Shown: positions 59,238 to 64,000 of the stretch, piece after piece | How positions within the stretch are numbered: the first letter of the stretch is position 1 | How the letters are laid out: each line of letters begins with the position of its first letter | Source of the DNA: Verticillium longisporum | Lineage: Eukaryota; Ascomycota; Sordariomycetes; Glomerellales; Plectosphaerellaceae | Reading direction: 5' to 3' | NCBI GenBank assembly: GCA_019188255.1 | Contig: JAETXT010000003.1 | Coordinates: 5,332,001 to 5,396,000 of the forward strand | Length of the DNA: 64,000 bases | Translations under genes and position numbers: made by a program | The notes under the pieces: model-generated | The model's input: the letters and a program-made list of their open reading frames with translations, nothing else | Database searches by the model: none | Told to the model about the DNA's origin: nothing

Positions 59238-60344
59238 ATTTTCCGCCAGGATGGCTGCGGTAGACGCCAATCACTTCTGAGTTAGGAATCAATGGCCGGG
59301 GTCGGGTGCTTCAGGGTCTTGCTGACGGTGTTCTCATCCATTTCATGACATCATCAAAGGACCCTGAAAACTCGCCTGGACCCACCAAATGACATCATGG
59401 CGCCATTTTCCGCTGAACCCTGCATGCGCCTTCTCCGCTCGGATGGACGAGACCCGTTTCGACAGTCTCTGAGAGGGTATACCCCAGTTCATGAGCGAGC
59501 GGGGCTTTGGCACACATCATTGGTCATAGCCAATATCTGGGAGCCATTGACGACATCCGTCTGTGCGACATGCCGATCTTGTCGGTGCACCAGCTCTTGG
59601 TAGACATGCTGTTGCATCATCATCGCTGTCCATTGATGCTCGCGCCCATCATATACACTACATCAACTATATGCAACCGAGCCCAAATGAGCCGCTTGCA
59701 CGATACCCTCACGCCCCCAACGCGTTATGACGTCGATTGATGCCACAGCTCTCATACACCAATTCCTCGCGCTCACAACGGTGCGATGAGAATGCAAACG
59801 AGACGACACTATCCGGACCATCTGTCTCCGTACAGTTCAACGCATGAATCACTTGTACAATATTCACTTATCTCGCAACGAAAAATACGAAAAAGGAGTG
59901 TTAAGCGCTCAACGAAGGTTTTGATGATTTGGCTGCGCCAATCGCGGCAGCACACTTGTCACAATGGTTGTACTCTTGAATTTGGGAGGTATAGATTAGG
60001 ACATTGGTCCATTGAAAAAGCGATCTATGAGCGGAATTTTATGTTGCATGATACTATGATCTTAGAGATAGACGCTATATAATCAATTGCAAGTTGTGCA
60101 CTATCAATTCATCTAGCGAATACTGACTGAACTTTGCATCTAGAGAAGTAACAGATACACCCGAGATTTATTGCGCAACGTGATGTGGGGATTCCAAGCA
60201 TTCCCACATTGTATTGAATTGGTAGAACACCTAGCGTGTTTTCAGCCGCGAGTGGGACCGTGCAGAGCTGACGGAGACACCTCCCATGTGCACTTCGCAA
60301 TCAATCGCCGTCCATGCATTCCGTTGAAAGCCAATGCGATCAAC
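59238..60344. other. Convergent intergenic region of the Rpn4-like gene and aro1
   Basis: About 1.1 kb between converging stop codons. The stretch 59780-60170 is relatively AT-rich, as for 3' UTRs and terminators. No gene is seen. Confidence 0.6.
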
Positions 60345-63300
60345 TTATGGCTGATCGGTGGAAGTCGGAAGCACGTCACCGTTCACTGCTGCTTGGGCGT
60401 CGATGAATCGGGGTGTGATGTCTGTCCACATTTGGAACTGCACAATGTGAATCAGCAGGCTGTAAAAGAAAACCACAAGTCACATTGTTCCTGCAGTCTT
60501 GGGGCCACTTACTTGATGCCATCCTTGCGCAGCGAGTACCTCAGCGCCAGGAATCGTACGCCAGCCCGCATCCTCAGCCAGGCGCATTGCCGCAGTATGA
60601 CGCGGCTGGTATGCCATTTCCAGCAGCACACGGGTTCGCTGTTCGCTCACAGGGCTTCTCAACACAACCTCGAGTGTTTCACGCAGCGATGGGTCCATGG
60701 GTTTGTCTGCAGGGATCGTGCTGATAACCACGGTGGGCGCTACAGCCAATGTGGAGGCCTCGGCAGGACCCCTGAGTGCTCGAAGGTCAAAGTCAGCCGG
60801 AAATGACGCTCGAATGGTCTCGAGGCTCTGCTCGTTACGAGCCAGCATGTAGATAGGGTGGTAGCCATAAGACTTCAGAGCAAAGATAGCTGCTCTCCTT
60901 GTGCCACCCGAGCCAATCACCAGCGCAGAAGCTGTCGTTGTGCCTGCAGTCGATTCAGAAGCCACGCCGATAGACTCAAGGCAATGCACCATGCCCCGCC
61001 AATCTGTGTTGTCGCCGAGAAGGCGGCGTTTCTGACTTCCATCAAGAGGGATTGGGATGATTGTGTTGACGGCACCGATAACCTTTGCTGATTCAGAGAC
61101 TTCGTCCAGAAGCGGCATTACATCCAGCTTGAGTGGAATGGTGACTGACGCGCCACCAAAATCAGGCTCGCGAATCACGGCCGCGACCTCATCCGCTTGG
61201 TCCGTCTCAACCAAACCATACTTGTGGGGCAACCCGGTAAGGTCGAACAGGGAGTTGTGAAGTGCGGGCGATCTTGATTTCGAGATAGGCTTGCCAAAAA
61301 GATAAAAGGACTGAGCATCGATGTTTCCGAGTAGGAATAATGCCCGGCGGATTTCAGCAGCTGACAGTTGACCGGGTGCCGCTTTGAAAGGGAGCGCTGG
61401 GTGGGACACGGGCGTGAGGAAGCCGTTCAACACGCGACTGAGCTTGCCAAGAGCACCCATGTTGAGAGCAATGATAGGCGTTGGATGAGATGCAAGCATG
61501 TCGGACTTGAACCTCGCCAAGTCATAATTGTCCTCCATCGACTGTGCCGTGCCGACCAGTTTAATTACACTGCCCCACTGCGATGCGCGATTGTAGAAAG
61601 GGGTCCATGATCCATTCTTCCAGGAAAGCTCACCTCGTGGATCGTGATGCGATGCGATGATCCGTGATCGACCTTTGAGATTTGTGACGGTTTGCAAGAT
61701 ATGCTCTGGCCACGTCATCTCTAGGTCGATGAACTCAACACCCATGCGGAGTGCAAGTATGTACAGACTGAGGGCTTGCGTGTGGTCCGCATCTGGAAAA
61801 CGGCCGCCTTGAGACACAGTCCGTAGTGTAAAGATGATGGGCATCCCTGCAGCAGACCGCAAAGCTGACACTTGCCTCGCAACCGATTCCGGGGTTTGAT
61901 CCTGCAACAGATCGACCCGAAGTTCGACAGCGTCTGAACCGACAACAACCTGCGGAATGACATCGACAGCAGAGTCGACACTAGGCACCGTTAGTGAAAC
62001 AAAAAAACTTTGTTCCTTGGCCGTCGTCTTGGTGATCTTCGAACCGTCACCGCAGATGGCATCTACAAAACATCTGAAGTCCAGCGGCGCGTCCCTAGAA
62101 GCTACGGAAGCAGCCGGATGTGGGCTAAAGTACTGGAAATTACTGCACTCATCGTACAGTGGCTTCCTCCTGTAGTAGACATCTTCGATATCTTCGCGAT
62201 AAGCTGGACGTGTTTTGTCTTGAAGCAGATAGTCAACCACTTGCTTCGTATCCCGGTGCACTAGCAGCACACAGCCGCCTTTCTCTTTGTAGGCAATGAG
62301 AAGTTTTCGGGCCTCTGGCGATTCGACAATGCCGCCACCGCATGAAAAGACGTGACCGGTTGCTTGATTCTCCATAACGTCATGGAGCAATTGCAGCTCA
62401 TCACGTCTGAAGCCTTCCCATCCCTTCGTGCCATGGATCATCTCGGGGATGGTCATGCCCGACCTTCGCTCAAGTTCTTCATCAAGATCGATGAAGGGTC
62501 GTTTCAACAACTTGGCCATCCACCTTCCAGTCGTGGTTTTGCCTGCACCTCGCATGCCGACGATGAAGACTGAGCGAGTCGTGTGATCCTGCTGGTGGTG
62601 ACCTTCGGCCCCAGGATGCTTGTCATCTCCGTTGAGGCGGAGGCCGAAGGACTGCGACAGAGTATCCCACCAACCCGGCCAGGTCTTCCCTGTGCATTCG
62701 CGTTCGAGTATCGTGACCGGGGCGTTGGCCACTGTAGACAGAACACTGAAACTCATGGCAACACGATGGTCATCATAGCAGAAAACCCCGGCATCGGGGG
62801 TCTTGAGAGTATCCAGAGGCTGTCCGGTCACAATGATACCATCGTCAAATTCGTCTGTAGCAATGCCAAATTTCCCCAACTGCTCTCGCATGGCTGCAAT
62901 TCTGTTGCACTCCTTGACTCGCTGGTTGGCGATGCCACTGATTTTAGTGGTCCCGGCGGCGACCGCTGCCAACACACTCGCCGTCAGGAACGCATCAGTC
63001 ATTGGTTCCATATCAACATGCGGAAGGCCTAGCAATCCACCTGGAGCCGGTCCCGTGACTGTTGTTGATGTTGCGGTCTGCTGAACGGTGCAGCCCATAG
63101 GCTGGAGTACATCGATTGCAAAGCGCGCGTCGCCCTGTAGCGACGAGGATCCGATGTTGGGCACCGTGCATGTGGTGCCCGTGATGGCTGCAATCGCAAG
63201 GGGATAAGTTGCCGAGCTGGCGTCGCTCTCAATGGTGTATTCAGCAGGGTTTTTGTATGTTCCTTTTGGGATATGGTAGGTATTGGGGTCGGAGCTCGAC

Positions 63301-64000
63301 CGTTCGGCCTGTACCCCGAAAGTTTTCATCATCGCCAGTGTCATATCGATATAAGGCTGAGAAATTGGCTTGCCTCCCACAAGACGCAATGTCACGGGCT
63401 CCTTTGCGTACGGGGCAGCCATAAGAATTGATGACACATACTGAGACGATACAGTGGCCGCAAGTTCAATGACGCCGCCAGCAAACCCACCGGCAGCATC
63501 AATACGGAGCGGCAGGCTCTTGCCTGGACCGAGGTAGTCAATGGAAACTCCGTTGCTTCGGAGCGCATCAACAAGAGGCCCAATGGGCCTTACCTGCATA
63601 CGAGCGTTTCCTGTCAAGACGGTTGACGAGACGTCCGCAGGACTGCACAGAGCCACTACGGTGGTCAAGAATCGAGAGGCTGTTCCAGCGTTGCCAAGGT
63701 AAAGAGGGTCGCTGCTGGCTCGGAGCTGGCCTCCTTTTCCTGTGAGGACCAGAACCTCGCCGGCATCTTCCCAAGCATATGAAGCTCCACCAAGCCGGGT
63801 GATGGCTGTAAGCATGAACTCAACATCGTCGGAGTGTAGAAGGTTCTTGATGCGGCATGTTCCCTCGCCAAGTGCGGCAAGGATGAGAGCACGATTTGAA
63901 ATACTTTTGGACCCAGGAGGGGTCACCGTTGTAGCAAGCTTTGTTGGCACGCCAGGTGTGACCAAGGTAGAAGCTGACAACATGACCTTGATCGCGGCGT
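60345..64000 (-). CDS. aro1: Pentafunctional AROM polypeptide (C-terminal four domains; 5' end outside window)
   Basis: Exons >64000-60513 and 60437-60345. The 75-nt intron (GTAAGT...GTGCAG) separates the last 30 residues, starting '[11 protein letters not shown]'. The visible part holds EPSP synthase ([20 protein letters not shown]), shikimate kinase (Walker [10 protein letters not shown]), type I dehydroquinase (His in SHHDPRGE, Schiff-base Lys in VIKLVG) and shikimate dehydrogenase (SVTIPLK, NTDWRGM). The N-terminal dehydroquinate synthase lies beyond the right edge, and the frame is open there. The fused enzyme carries out five steps from DAHP to EPSP, leading to chorismate and the aromatic amino acids, in the cytosol. 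Ignoring the intron would read 19 codons into it and stop at 60480. There is no frameshift over 3.5 kb, and all active-site motifs seen are intact. Confidence 0.96.

Overview
This window looks like nuclear DNA of a filamentous ascomycete (Pezizomycotina, probably a Sordariomycete, perhaps Hypocreales; class and order are inferred). The reasons are short GT-AG introns of about 44-101 nt with GTAAGT/GTATGT/GTACGT donors and CTAAC/CTGAC-like branch sites, C-rich third codon positions, a fused AROM enzyme, intron-bearing histone H3 and H4 genes, and several proteins typical of filamentous fungi.

Layout from left to right. 1-1810 holds the 3' part of an unrecognised gene (+). 3258-5174 is an RGS-domain gene (-) with an odd 3' end. 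5175-9989 shows no convincing gene. 9990-13420 is a Ulp1/SENP-like cysteine protease (-). 14368-16476 is a phenol-hydroxylase-like FAD monooxygenase (-). 17475-20155 is an unrecognised, apparently conserved fungal protein (+). 20531-21301 is a glycine-zipper protein (-). 21848-24301 is Ppm2/Tyw4 of wybutosine synthesis (-). 25125-26720 is Atg18 (+). 27491-29608 is the dual-specificity phosphatase Pps1 (-). 30703-33831 is a DDHD phospholipase (-). 34497-37352 is the TFIIH helicase Rad3/XPD with nine exons (-). 39985-41396 is a C2H2 transcription factor (+). 42839-48029 is Rpa190, the largest subunit of RNA polymerase I (-). 48615-50078 is the splicing factor Prp3 (+). 51034-51558 and 52859-53280 are a divergent histone H3/H4 pair. 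57183-59237 is an Rpn4-like C2H2 factor (+). 60345-64000 is most of the AROM polypeptide, running off the right edge (-).

Most of this is housekeeping: transcription (Rpa190, Rad3), splicing (Prp3), chromatin (H3/H4), tRNA modification, autophagy, lipid turnover, SUMO processing and aromatic amino acid synthesis. Signalling (RGS, Pps1) and regulatory (two C2H2) genes are mixed in. I see no transposon, CRISPR array, rRNA or tRNA gene, and no secondary-metabolite cluster.

The strongest unexpected signal is a set of seven single-base reading-frame breaks in four otherwise intact genes: one each in the Ulp1-like, Pps1 and DDHD genes and four in Rpa190. All seven are in the same direction (one base missing), and five sit in or beside runs of four or five identical bases. 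Restoring one base per break makes each spliced coding length an exact multiple of three. This points to homopolymer deletion errors in the assembly rather than decay of essential genes. I did not find a clear new biological system. The best candidates for a second look are the RGS 3' end, where a stop codon lies inside a plausible splice acceptor, the GC-AG intron in atg18, and a TACCTAGGTA-like motif scattered through the intergenic DNA.
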